Position numbers and translations under genes: made by a program. Shown here in pieces: positions 35,004-44,083 of a stretch of DNA of 64,000 bases. The stretch is taken from the NCBI GenBank assembly GCA_934700895.1, contig CAKUXV010000002.1:62001-126000 (forward strand). The letters run 5' to 3'. Positions within the stretch are counted from its first letter, which is position 1. Each line of letters opens with the position of its first letter. The DNA comes from an uncultured Bacilli bacterium. GTDB lineage: Bacteria; Bacillota_I; Bacilli_A; RFN20; CAG-826. Under the pieces are notes generated by a model. It was not told the origin of the DNA, did no database searches, and saw nothing but the letters and a program-made list of their open reading frames with translations.

Positions 35004-38000
35004 TTATAAATTTTCTATTTCCATGGCCACAAAACGGTCTTCTTTCCGAGTATCGCGTCGGGCCTTGATGAGAAGGGGCATCCCCTTTTGAATTTGGACA
35101 TATGTCCGTTGATAAACGTCGTCAAAGAGGGTGAATTCGTAGACGTCCGAATCATCATAGACAGTTAGGAAGGCCATTTTTGTCCCTTTTTTCGTGGTGA
35201 TGGATTTGATGTCGCTAACCATGCCCGCCACCCAAATCGGATTTTTGGCCTCCTCTAAATCAGATAGGGCCTTGGCTCCTTTTTCTAGGAGAATGGCTTT
35301 CTTTTCTTCTAAAGGCGATCCAGAAATCATGCGACCTAGAACCCGTCTTTCCCCTTCTAAGTCGGCGCTGCGGGAAGGAGGGGCTTTTACGTAAGAAGGC
35401 CTAGGCAACTCAAAAGGAAGGAGGTTATCTTTGCCATCCGACCCCACCAAAACTTCGGCGTACCGCAAGGCGGCGGGTGCGGTTAAACGCAACTCTTCCC
35501 GGGAACGCCCGAAGCTATCGAAGCATCCGGCGTCCACCATTGTTACGAGCGAAGAAACATCGAAGCCATATTTTTTTAATCGCAAAGCCACGTCGAAAAA
35601 ATCCTGATAAGGCCCATTTTCCATCCTTTCGTCAAGGATGCCGTGGATGAGGGTGCTGTTTAAGCCGTTAATGGAAGAAAAAGGAAGAAGAATACGGTCT
35701 TTTTTAGGCTCATAACAAGATGTCGATTCGTTGATGGAAGGAAGGGAAAATGAAATTTTTCGTTTTTTTAGTTCGTGAAAAAGGCGGGTTTCTTTGTCTT
35801 TCGAACCCACGCCTTCTTGGAGCAAGGAGCAATAAAATTCCAAGGGATAATGCCATTTGAGGTAAGCCATTTGGCAAGCAAGAAGAGCGTAGGAAACGGA
35901 ATGGGATTTATTGAATCCGTAGTCCGCGAATCTTTCAATGAGCTGGAACAATTGGGTGGCGGTTTTAGAAGACAAACCCTTTTGAACGCACCCCTCCAAA
36001 AACTTGGTTTGCAGGTCGAGAAGCTCGTGGGCGTCTTTATGGGAAATGGCGCGGCGGAATCGATCGGATTCGGCGAAGGTCAATCCTGCTAATTTCCGTG
36101 CGATGAGCATGATTTGCTCTTGATAAAGAATAATGCCATAAGTGGGGGAAAGAATCGGTTCCAACTCGGGAGTGAGATAGCGAATCGGTTCCAAACCTTT
36201 TTTGCGTCGGGCAAAAGAAGAAATATTTTGCATAGGGCCCGGGCGAAACAAGGCAACGAGAGCGCAGACGTCCTCAAAGCAGGTGGGTTGAATTTCCATG
36301 GCGGCATTCGTCATCCCGCGGGTTTCTAATTGAAATAACCCGGCGGTTTGCCCGCTTCGGAGCAATTCGAGCGGTTCCTTTTCTTCGTAAGGAATATCTT
36401 CCATTTGAAGGGAAATTCCTTGGGCAGATTGAATGGTTTTCAAACAGTGTTCGACGATGGTGAGATTTCTTAAGCCCAGCAGGTCCATTTTCAGGAAGCC
36501 TTGTTCTTGGAGGTAATCCTTGTCGTATTGCTCTACGAATCCGTAAGTGGGTGAGACCGTAATGGGGAGGGCATTTTGCAAAGGTTCGTTATTCAAGACA
36601 ATCCCGGCGGCGTGCAACCCGCTTTGACGGGGCAAACCCTCGATTTTGGAGGCGAGGGAGACGATTTCCTTGTAGTATTCGTCGCTATTGACAAGGTCGC
36701 GGAAGGTAGCGTTGTTTTTATAATTCCAGCCAAGGCTATGGTCGGGGTTTGTATCTAACGCCGAGGTGAGCAAGCGAATCTCGCTATCGCGGTAAAGAAA
36801 GACCCTTCCGATATCGTGAAGCGATTGCCGAGAAGCCATCGTTTGCATTGTCATAATACGCGCGATCCGTTCTGGCCCGTATTTTTGTTGCAAATAAGCG
36901 ACTACTAATTCTCTTCCTGTATCAGCAAAGTCCACGTCAATATCGGGCATGGATTGCCGTTCGGGATTTAAGAAGCGTTCGAAATATAGCCCGTAGCGAA
37001 TGGGATCGGCTTTGACGATATCCAAACAAAAGGAGACAAGACTTCCCGCAGAAGAACCGCGGCCCGGTCCGACGGGGATCCCTGTTTTTTTGGCATAGGC
37101 TACATAATCCCAAACGAGAAGGAAGTAATCGGAGTAACCCATGGAGGAGATAACGTTTAATTCATAATCGAGGCGTTCGTCATAGGAGGAATCGTGATGA
37201 GAGAGTTTTTGGTTTAATCCTTCCGTAGCCAATTTGCGTAAATAGGAATCCGCGTTATCGGGTTGGGGAACGGGGTAACGGAGCAAAGTTCCACGAATTT
37301 TAGAAAGGACGAAAGAAGAACAGGCTTCTGCGATTTCTAAAGTCGTGGAAAGTTCGGATTTCTCGAAATAAGATTCCGCCTCGCCGTCGGAAAGGAAATA
37401 TTCATCGCCTTCGCATTCTTTTTCTTCCAAGGTGGTGGAACTAGAAATCGCTTCTAGAATCCGGGCGGAAATGGCGTCCTTTGGCTGGGCATATCGAATT
37501 AGCGGAAAAGCGACGCAAGGATAGGGGTGAGTAGATAAGAATGTATGTAAGAAATCTAAATAATCCGATTCCCCCGGTAAGTACGGTATTCCAATGTAGA
37601 AGTTGCCAAGGCTATGATTCAAGGATCTTAGATGGGATTCCAAATTTTCCTCTTGATGATAGAAAAGAGAATGAATGGAAGAAGCTCCGCCGTCTATCAC
37701 AAGAAGGAGACCCTCCCGATGCTTGGATAAGAAGGAAAGGTCGAGACGTTCCGACGTGGATTCGGCAATCAAAAGAAGAAGGTTTCGATAACCCGTTTCA
37801 TTTTGAACAAAGCAACAAAAGGTATCCTGGCCCACCTTGAATTCCGACCCGATGAGGGGCTGAAGTCCGTATTGTCTTGCCAAACGATCGAGTTCCGGCG
37901 CGCCAGAAAGAGATTGGACGTCGCATAACGAAACGTATCTTGCAGAACGCTTAATGGCCTGCAAGACAATTTTTTTAACCGTTAATCCGCTTTGTAGAAA

Positions 38001-38039
38001 ACTGTAACCGCTATAAACGTGTAGGGGAATCCAATTCAT
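35004..38039 (-). CDS. dnaE: DNA polymerase III alpha subunit, DnaE type
   Basis: A 1011-residue replicase subunit. The PHP domain occupies the first 250 residues with LHVYSGYSFLQSG; several usual metal ligands look altered, so PHP nuclease activity is doubtful. The catalytic palm has PDIDVDFAD near residue 364 and GPGRGSSAGSLV near 325. Helix-hairpin-helix sequence follows near 770-830, and the C-terminal OB domain starts at WVAGMVSDIKS. The length suggests the short DnaE of Firmicutes that works beside PolC. It is first in a dnaE-polA-mutM/coaE run. Confidence 0.96.
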   Translation of the reverse strand: MNWIPLHVYSGYSFLQSGLTVKKIVLQAIKRSARYVSLCDVQSLSGAPELDRLARQYGLQPLIGSEFKVGQDTFCCFVQNETGYRNLLLLIAESTSERLDLSFLSKHREGLLLVIDGGASSIHSLFYHQEENLESHLRSLNHSLGNFYIGIPYLPGESDYLDFLHTFLSTHPYPCVAFPLIRYAQPKDAISARILEAISSSTTLEEKECEGDEYFLSDGEAESYFEKSELSTTLEIAEACSSFVLSKIRGTLLRYPVPQPDNADSYLRKLATEGLNQKLSHHDSSYDERLDYELNVISSMGYSDYFLLVWDYVAYAKKTGIPVGPGRGSSAGSLVSFCLDIVKADPIRYGLYFERFLNPERQSMPDIDVDFADTGRELVVAYLQQKYGPERIARIMTMQTMASRQSLHDIGRVFLYRDSEIRLLTSALDTNPDHSLGWNYKNNATFRDLVNSDEYYKEIVSLASKIEGLPRQSGLHAAGIVLNNEPLQNALPITVSPTYGFVEQYDKDYLQEQGFLKMDLLGLRNLTIVEHCLKTIQSAQGISLQMEDIPYEEKEPLELLRSGQTAGLFQLETRGMTNAAMEIQPTCFEDVCALVALFRPGPMQNISSFARRKKGLEPIRYLTPELEPILSPTYGIILYQEQIMLIARKLAGLTFAESDRFRRAISHKDAHELLDLQTKFLEGCVQKGLSSKTATQLFQLIERFADYGFNKSHSVSYALLACQMAYLKWHYPLEFYCSLLQEGVGSKDKETRLFHELKKRKISFSLPSINESTSCYEPKKDRILLPFSSINGLNSTLIHGILDERMENGPYQDFFDVALRLKKYGFDVSSLVTMVDAGCFDSFGRSREELRLTAPAALRYAEVLVGSDGKDNLLPFELPRPSYVKAPPSRSADLEGERRVLGRMISGSPLEEKKAILLEKGAKALSDLEEAKNPIWVAGMVSDIKSITTKKGTKMAFLTVYDDSDVYEFTLFDDVYQRTYVQIQKGMPLLIKARRDTRKEDRFVAMEIENL

Positions 38040-38101
38040 CCTGATTATTATAGCAAATAGAACTCTAAAAGAGTTCTTTCCTAGGGCAAAATTTTAAAAC
38101 A

Positions 38102-38299
38102 GTGGATAAGAAGATGCGAAATAAGAAAACAGCAATCATTAGTGGCATTGTTATCCTCGAAATTTGCTTTTTGTATTTTGGCGAGGAATCCTTGGCGGGA
38201 TTAGGGGGTCCTTTCATGCTATTTTTGACCATCGTTTGTCTCGTGAAGAAACTCTTAGCAGAGATGAATATTGCTTATGGAAAACCCAAAAGATTTTAG
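38102..38299 (+). CDS. Small membrane protein, possibly the N-terminal remnant of the following gene
   Basis: A 65-residue reading frame (GTG start, or ATG at 38114) with two hydrophobic segments and basic ends. Its last codons overlap the start of the broken hydrolase in another frame, and the two peptides meet at similar sequence (GKPKRF against ENPKDF), so it might once have been the membrane anchor of that protein. No good ribosome site. Coding status is doubtful. Confidence 0.35.
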   Translation: MDKKMRNKKTAIISGIVILEICFLYFGEESLAGLGGPFMLFLTIVCLVKKLLAEMNIAYGKPKRF

Positions 38300-39151
38300 C
38301 AACCTTTCCCAAAGGGAAATTGTCAATATAAAAAGCCATGATCATGATTTAACTGTCTATCTTTTTTCCGTGGAGAATCCAAGGGGATTCTTTATTTCCG
38401 CTCATGGAATGAGGTCTTTATCGGATGGAGAGGGGTCAGAATATTTATTGTTTTTGGTAGAAGATCTATTCGAAGCTCTTGCCCTGGATTTAACCGCGTC
38501 AGGAAGAAGCGGTGGGGATGGGATGGTCTTTTTGGAACAAAGCTGTTATGACATCTTATTCGCAGAAAAATTCTTGGAAATCCAAACGGAGTTCAACAAT
38601 CTTTCACTTGGACTAATTGGCCATTCTTGGGGCGCCTATGGATGTCTTAGTTCGTTACAAGATAACCAAAAGCTAAAATGGGTGATTTCTTTCTCCACCT
38701 TTAACGATCCTTTGACATACATGGTGGAAACGGCCAAATAAAAATTGGCTGGATTGCCGAAATCACATTGTCAATCTTTCATCTTTCTTACGCTTGTAGA
38801 TATGGAAACTGAGATGCCGTTAAAGCTTCTAAAGCTTGTAAAAAAAGAATCGTCAACTAAAATGCTATTTATCCAAGGGGAAGAGGACAACATTGCCCCC
38901 TTAAATCAAAGCGCTTTTCAAATGTGCCCCCGAATACAAGCTCTTCCTATTCCTTCCTTTCTTTGCCGGGTGTCGGGCATGATGCCCTTTGGTTTGATTC
39001 TTCTCCCCATGATTATTTCCAACAAAAAATGGGGGGAATTCAAAGGGGATTCATAAGACACGAGGAATGGAAAAATAGCATTAATAAAGATGAATGCAAT
39101 GTTTTAAATTCCAAAGTAATCACGGAAATAATAAACGTAACTTCCGAATAA
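38277..39151 (+). pseudogene. Broken alpha/beta hydrolase (three frames)
   Basis: Frame one (38277-38741) gives FFISAHGMRSLSDG and the nucleophile elbow GHSWGAYG, then stops. Frame two resumes from about 38745 with KMLFIQGEEDNIAPLNQSAF, the catalytic Asp loop. Near the run of five C at 38927-38931 the sense moves to a third frame, giving SLPGVGHDALWFD with the catalytic His, ending at 39151. All three triad residues survive but not in one frame. A serine hydrolase of the lysophospholipase or esterase type was probably encoded. Confidence 0.7.
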
Positions 39152-39373
39152 TAAAAATATTTTTCAATGCTGTTATATTTTCCTATATATAAAACAAAGC
39201 AAATTTTTTCCGCGTTGTTTTTATCCTTTGTTTATAGGGAAAAGCCTTTACCATTTTCCACCAGGAAAATTGACTCATCGTGGAACAAAGGTAAATGAAA
39301 AAATCTATGTAGTAAATCGACATCATAAAAAAAGACAAATTAGTTCTCTTTATTTGTAGACGACTTTTTTCCT
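39152..39373. other. AT-rich spacer without recognisable genes
   Basis: This stretch between the broken hydrolase and the peptidase gene is clearly more AT-rich than its surroundings. I see no convincing gene, RNA or terminator here. Confidence 0.5.
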
Positions 39374-41650
39374 TTACCAAATTACAACGCGCTTTGCGTT
39401 GTCAATATACATGCCGTCTCCTTCCTGGAGTTCAAATTGGCTTACGAAGATTTCGCTATTCGATAGAAGCGGATTAACCCGCGCCTTTCCAAAGGGATGG
39501 ACGTCGCCAAGCAAGGCGGAAGAATAAAGGCTTCGAGATGCGGAACCATAAAAATGTCTTGCAAACGCGAGATAGAAATCGCTCCAATGGACCGAGGCGG
39601 ATTTTTCATAAAGGGATTCGCAAAGAGACAGTCCTCCGATGTCAGCGATTGCTTCTGAAAGAACAACGGACCCTTCTTGCTTTAATCCGGGCATTGCTTC
39701 GACGGTATAAAGATTCTGCACTTTCTTTTGGAGGGATTGATAGGCAGCGGTGTCGGCGCTGGAAAGGATGCTTCCTCCCGGAACCAAGGTTCCGTTTTCG
39801 TCGTATTTGACCCCGTTAGAATCCATTGCGTGGGTGATTTCGTGCCCAATAATTACGCCAACTCCACCATAAAGATCCTCGTTGCTTAAATTGGCCCAAT
39901 CTCCGCCATAACTAGCGAATAATCCCAGTGTTAATTCAATAGAATTATCGTTGCCAAAGTAGGATGCGTTTGCTGTGAACAAGTTACTATAAGATGTCGT
40001 TAAATCCATGGGATTCGTAACCGTTTGGGAAGCCGCCAATAAATTGGCTAATCTACCGGATAGGCCTGTCTGAATGGCTTTGAATAAGGTGGAATCGAGC
40101 GAGGCAACTTTAGAATAAGGCGCGCTTCCGTTTTCATCCACAACTCCCATGATGCTATAGCCCATGGCATCGAGTTTTTTTGAAATAATGGAGGACCCTT
40201 CTTCGCTGATCCATCCATTTTGTTTGGTTCGCTTTTTAATCGTTTCCTTAAGATCCTCAATGAGCGTTTTCGCCGTTTCGATGCTTCCCTTTCCTTGTGC
40301 AGAAAGGAGTGCGTCGTTGGCGATTTTTTCTTGGAAGGCCCATTGGGTGGCGTTAAAAATGGCATCGTCGGATTTTGTCGTTGCTAATCCCAATAACTTT
40401 TGCGTACTAGAAGGAAGCAGGGCCGCATAGTCATAGGCAAGATTAGCCATGGCAAGGGCCTTGAGCCCGTCTAATCCGCTGTCCGTGCTTAGATTCCCTA
40501 AGTAAGAAAGGGAACGAGCTGAGGAAGAGTCATTCCCCCTCAATTCGAATTTTTGATCAAGGAAACAGGAAAGGTATTTTTCAAAACCTTCATTGGAATT
40601 GCTGTTTAGTGTGGGGGCGGAAGCTAAACGCGATAGGATAGCGATTAACGCATTGGTTTGGGTTCTTGCCTCTTCGCTAGTGAAGCCGAAACTAGCGAAT
40701 AAGGCTTGGAAGCCTGGACGCAAAGAAGAGGCGCTGGAAGCATAGGAAAGCAATTTGCTTTGCTCTAATAAAGCCACGGGAGTTTGTTCCACATAGGCAG
40801 AACCTTGGAAATTCATAAACCAATGGGATCCCGTCTCCATGGCGATTTGGCTTAATACTTCGTAGAAATTCGAAGACGTCGAGGCAAGGATTTTGTCGCA
40901 ATAGGGTTTTAATTCGCTTAAGCCTTTTGGGGATTTTGCTTCCTCTAATAATTGGGGCGCAGTTTTTTTCAAATAAGAAATGAAGTAGGCTGTGATTTTG
41001 TCTTCTTCGATGGTTTTTTGCTCGTAGAAATAGGATTTTGGCTCGCAGGTCTTGTCTTCGTCAAAAAGACGACCGGCGTTGGCAAATGTAAAATAATCAT
41101 CTCGTGCAGAAGTTCCAATGTATCCGTGAATTCGTTGAATATAGACTTCAAAATCCACATCGGAACTGAGCTTTTTCGCTCCGTTAAAGGAGGAATCGCC
41201 ATATAAGCCCAAATTTACGTACCAATCTAAAGCTTCTTTGCCTGGCTTGGACAAGGAGGAGGCTAAAGTCGGGGAGGTAAAATAACCCGCGTAACGACGG
41301 AAACCGGTTTGGGGGAGACCATTCGTTATTTCGGCGAAACTCGCATGGAGAAAACGAAGGGAATTCTCCAAAGTCGCATCGATTTTGTCCCCTTCATTAA
41401 AGCCTGCTTTTTGCAGGATTTCCTTTTGAAGAAGGGGATGGGGATAAGATAAGCGAGCATAGGCAACTTTCTCCAAAACAAAGGAGGCGACCGTGCTCAA
41501 AGCATAAGAAGACAAATCTTCGTCAGGCAGAGTTTTGATTTCGGAAGGAATGGAGGCATTGGATCCCGATGAATGGAAAGGGGTTTCTCCCCCACAAGAA
41601 GTTAGAATCACTGTTAGGAGAGGAAGAAGTGAAAATAAAGATTTTTTCAT
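39374..41650 (-). CDS. M13-family (neprilysin-like) zinc metallopeptidase lipoprotein
   Basis: A 758-residue extracellular peptidase anchored by lipid. The N terminus MKKSLFSLLPLLTVILTSCGG is a lipoprotein signal with the modified Cys at residue 19. The zinc motif HEITH is near residue 603, with the third ligand in EAIADIGGL about 60 residues later. The late RVNPLLSNSEIF matches the family C terminus. Such enzymes cut short peptides outside the cell. I choose 41650 as the start to give the signal peptide; a longer reading lacks one. No clear ribosome site. Confidence 0.88.
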   Translation of the reverse strand: MKKSLFSLLPLLTVILTSCGGETPFHSSGSNASIPSEIKTLPDEDLSSYALSTVASFVLEKVAYARLSYPHPLLQKEILQKAGFNEGDKIDATLENSLRFLHASFAEITNGLPQTGFRRYAGYFTSPTLASSLSKPGKEALDWYVNLGLYGDSSFNGAKKLSSDVDFEVYIQRIHGYIGTSARDDYFTFANAGRLFDEDKTCEPKSYFYEQKTIEEDKITAYFISYLKKTAPQLLEEAKSPKGLSELKPYCDKILASTSSNFYEVLSQIAMETGSHWFMNFQGSAYVEQTPVALLEQSKLLSYASSASSLRPGFQALFASFGFTSEEARTQTNALIAILSRLASAPTLNSNSNEGFEKYLSCFLDQKFELRGNDSSSARSLSYLGNLSTDSGLDGLKALAMANLAYDYAALLPSSTQKLLGLATTKSDDAIFNATQWAFQEKIANDALLSAQGKGSIETAKTLIEDLKETIKKRTKQNGWISEEGSSIISKKLDAMGYSIMGVVDENGSAPYSKVASLDSTLFKAIQTGLSGRLANLLAASQTVTNPMDLTTSYSNLFTANASYFGNDNSIELTLGLFASYGGDWANLSNEDLYGGVGVIIGHEITHAMDSNGVKYDENGTLVPGGSILSSADTAAYQSLQKKVQNLYTVEAMPGLKQEGSVVLSEAIADIGGLSLCESLYEKSASVHWSDFYLAFARHFYGSASRSLYSSALLGDVHPFGKARVNPLLSNSEIFVSQFELQEGDGMYIDNAKRVVIW

Positions 41651-41693
41651 AATGAAAAAGTCTAAAAGCAGCGGGGCAAATAGGCAAGGCAAA

Positions 41694-41719
41694 TGAAAAG
41701 GGAGGCGAATTTGCCTCCC
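41694..41719 (-). terminator. Terminator after the NrnA-like gene
   Basis: GGGAGGC / GCCTCCC, seven-pair stem, then TTTT on the minus strand. Confidence 0.8.
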
Positions 41720-41724
41720 AGATT

Positions 41725-42738
41725 TTAGTCAACGAATAAGTTATCTAAGTCTTGGATGAAGGCATCGAGGTCCTTGAGGGAATCGATGCGAGCGCCGCTT
41801 GCTTGGGCGTGTCCGCCGCCACCCCATTTTTGGGCGACACCGGAGATGTCCTTGGATTTGCTGCGGATTGATATTCTCCAACAATAGTCCTTGGGCTGCG
41901 GGTCTTCCGTGATGGAGCACCACGCATTGATTCCGGCAATGTTCGAGAACGTGTTCACGTGTTCTTTGCCTAGAATCGGAGTGATATGGAGCTCCTCTTG
42001 AACGGAAGAAGGAAGGCAATAATAAGCCACACCATGGGGAGAAACGCTGAAATGGGATAAGACATAGCCAAGCGACTTCAGGGAGTCGAGGCTTTTCTCG
42101 TACATCGTTTGATAGGTGGAACTTAAATTAAATCCTGTCGAAACCAGCGCCTCCGCTACGGCAAAGGTGTGAGGGGATGTGGAGGAATAAAGGAAACGGC
42201 CCGAATCGCCAACGATGCCGATGTAGAGATAACGGGCGGCTTCTCGACTCATGAATTTGCCCTTCCAATTCAAAAGCACATCCGCGACGAGTTCAGCAGC
42301 CGCGGCGCTTTCGGTGTCAACCAAAGAAGCACGTTTGGCGATTTCCCCTTTACAGGGGTGATGATCGATTTTGATTTTGTATTTGGCGTGTTTGTAACGG
42401 GGGTCCGCAATCCGCTCATGATCGCCGACGTCTACGACAATGGCGAGGAAATTTCCACCTTTGAACCAATCGTTAGGAAGCGATTCCGTTTCTGGGAAGA
42501 CGCGCGGGGTAAAACTAATGTGGTTGTCCCCTACGTAATGGATTTCCTTGTTGGGGAAGTTTTCCTTCAAGAAGGTATAAAGACCCATTTGGGATCCCAT
42601 TGCGTCGAAATCCGGTTTGATATGACGGAAAATGACGATGCGATCGTATCTTTCAATCGCAGAATAAATCGAATGATAGACTTTTTTGTGGGCTTTTCCG
42701 TATTCGACAATTCGGGGGTCGAGCTTAGCAATGGCCAT
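41725..42738 (-). CDS. nrnA: DHH-family phosphoesterase (NrnA-like oligoribonuclease/pAp phosphatase)
   Basis: A 337-residue protein. The DHH domain has RHIKPDFDAMGSQ near residue 45, VDVGDHERI near 104 and the DHH signature IDHHPC near 125. The C-terminal DHHA1 domain has WGGGGHAQASGAR near 315. NrnA degrades short RNA oligomers and removes the 3' phosphate from pAp. The ATG at 42738 lies inside the acetate kinase end, with GAGGATTG upstream, so translation is coupled to ackA. A cyclic-dinucleotide linear product hydrolase is a possible alternative. Confidence 0.85.
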   Translation of the reverse strand: MAIAKLDPRIVEYGKAHKKVYHSIYSAIERYDRIVIFRHIKPDFDAMGSQMGLYTFLKENFPNKEIHYVGDNHISFTPRVFPETESLPNDWFKGGNFLAIVVDVGDHERIADPRYKHAKYKIKIDHHPCKGEIAKRASLVDTESAAAAELVADVLLNWKGKFMSREAARYLYIGIVGDSGRFLYSSTSPHTFAVAEALVSTGFNLSSTYQTMYEKSLDSLKSLGYVLSHFSVSPHGVAYYCLPSSVQEELHITPILGKEHVNTFSNIAGINAWCSITEDPQPKDYCWRISIRSKSKDISGVAQKWGGGGHAQASGARIDSLKDLDAFIQDLDNLFVD

Positions 42739-43933
42739 GAACAATCCTCGCATAGCAGTCGCGGGCAATCATCACTTCTTCGTCGGTGGGGATGACCACG
42801 ACTTTGATTTTGGATTCGGGTGCCGAGATAATGCCTTGTTTTCCACGAACCTCTTCGTTAGCCTTTTCGTCCACGACGATCCCGAGAGCATCTTTGACAT
42901 CATCAAGAACGGCTTTGCGGAAAACCGGAGCATTCTCGCCGACTCCGGCGGAGAAGACGATCAGGTCGACCTTACCTTTCAAGCGAATGAAGTAGGCTCC
43001 TAAATAATTGGCCACCGTTCTGCCAAATAAGGAAATGGCGAGTTGAGCGCGTTTATTTCCTTCTTTCGCAGCTTTTTCCACGTCACGGGTGTCGTTAGAA
43101 ACTCCAGATACGCCGAGAAATCCGCTCTTTTTGTTGAAGATGTCGTACATTTCATCCACGGATTTTCCCGTGCAATTGCAAAGATAATCCATGACGGAGG
43201 GATCCATATCCCCTGTGCGTGTGCCCATCATGACTCCGCCGAGCGGGGTAAGTCCCATCGTGGTGGCGACGCAATGTCCGTTATGAATCGCGCAAAGAGA
43301 AGAACCAGAGCCGATGTGGCAAGTGATGATATTGGTTTCTTCTTTGTCTTTTAAATAATCTTCTTTGGCTTTGACGGCGAGGTAATTGTGAGAGGTACCG
43401 TGAGCGCCATATCGGCGGCAGTCGTATTTTTCGGTGTATTCATATGGAATCGGGAAGAGGTAGTCTTCCGGTTCCATGGTTTGATGGAAAGCCGTGTCAA
43501 ATACCGCGATGGCCGGAACGTTAGGCAAAGCGTCCTTGAAAGCGTGGAAGCCTGTGAGATGCGCGGGTGCGTGAAGTGGGTCTAAGGGAGTAAGCATCTT
43601 GATTTTGGATTCGGTATCTTCGTCGAAGTCCGCCGAATGGGAAAAGTATTTCCCGCCTTGGACGACGCGGTGCCCCACCGCGGAAATTTCGTTTAAGTCT
43701 TTAACGATTCCCCATTGAATGAGGGCTTTCAATAACAAAGAAACCGCAACCGCGTGGTTGGGAAGCGGCACGATGTCGGTGTGTTTTTCTCCGTTGAATT
43801 TAATGGTGAAAATGCCATCTTCGTGCCCGATGCGTTCAGCGATTCCGCTGCAAAGGACTTTTTCTTCCGGCATTTCATAGAGCTTGTACTTCAGGGAACT
43901 GCTCCCTGCGTTGACAGCCATGCATTTATACAT
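42725..43933 (-). CDS. ackA: Acetate kinase
   Basis: A 402-residue kinase making ATP from acetyl phosphate, the main energy-yielding end step of acetate fermentation. AVNAGSSSLKYKLY near residue 6 and AHGTSHNYLA near 180 are the two acetate kinase signatures; HIGSGSSLCAI near 210 and GENAPVFR near 335 complete the site. TAGGAGGAGA precedes the ATG at 43933. No phosphotransacetylase gene is seen nearby. It overlaps the NrnA-like gene by 14 bases. Confidence 0.97.
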   Translation of the reverse strand: MYKCMAVNAGSSSLKYKLYEMPEEKVLCSGIAERIGHEDGIFTIKFNGEKHTDIVPLPNHAVAVSLLLKALIQWGIVKDLNEISAVGHRVVQGGKYFSHSADFDEDTESKIKMLTPLDPLHAPAHLTGFHAFKDALPNVPAIAVFDTAFHQTMEPEDYLFPIPYEYTEKYDCRRYGAHGTSHNYLAVKAKEDYLKDKEETNIITCHIGSGSSLCAIHNGHCVATTMGLTPLGGVMMGTRTGDMDPSVMDYLCNCTGKSVDEMYDIFNKKSGFLGVSGVSNDTRDVEKAAKEGNKRAQLAISLFGRTVANYLGAYFIRLKGKVDLIVFSAGVGENAPVFRKAVLDDVKDALGIVVDEKANEEVRGKQGIISAPESKIKVVVIPTDEEVMIARDCYARIVHGHC

Positions 43934-44059
43934 TTTCAATCTCCTCCTAAAATAGGCTTTATGCAACTTGGTATTGTAAACCATTCCGTCTCTTTTACCT
44001 ATCCCCAAAAGCGATACTTTGAAGGCTTTTGCTCGTCTAGGAATTTACACAATTTCCTT

Positions 44060-44065
44060 TATAAT
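44060..44065 (+). promoter_or_regulatory. -10 element of the glg operon
   Basis: TATAAT 18 bases before glgB, followed at once by AAGGAGG. Leader about a dozen bases. Confidence 0.5.
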
Positions 44066-44083
44066 TAAAAGGAAGGAGGAGAT

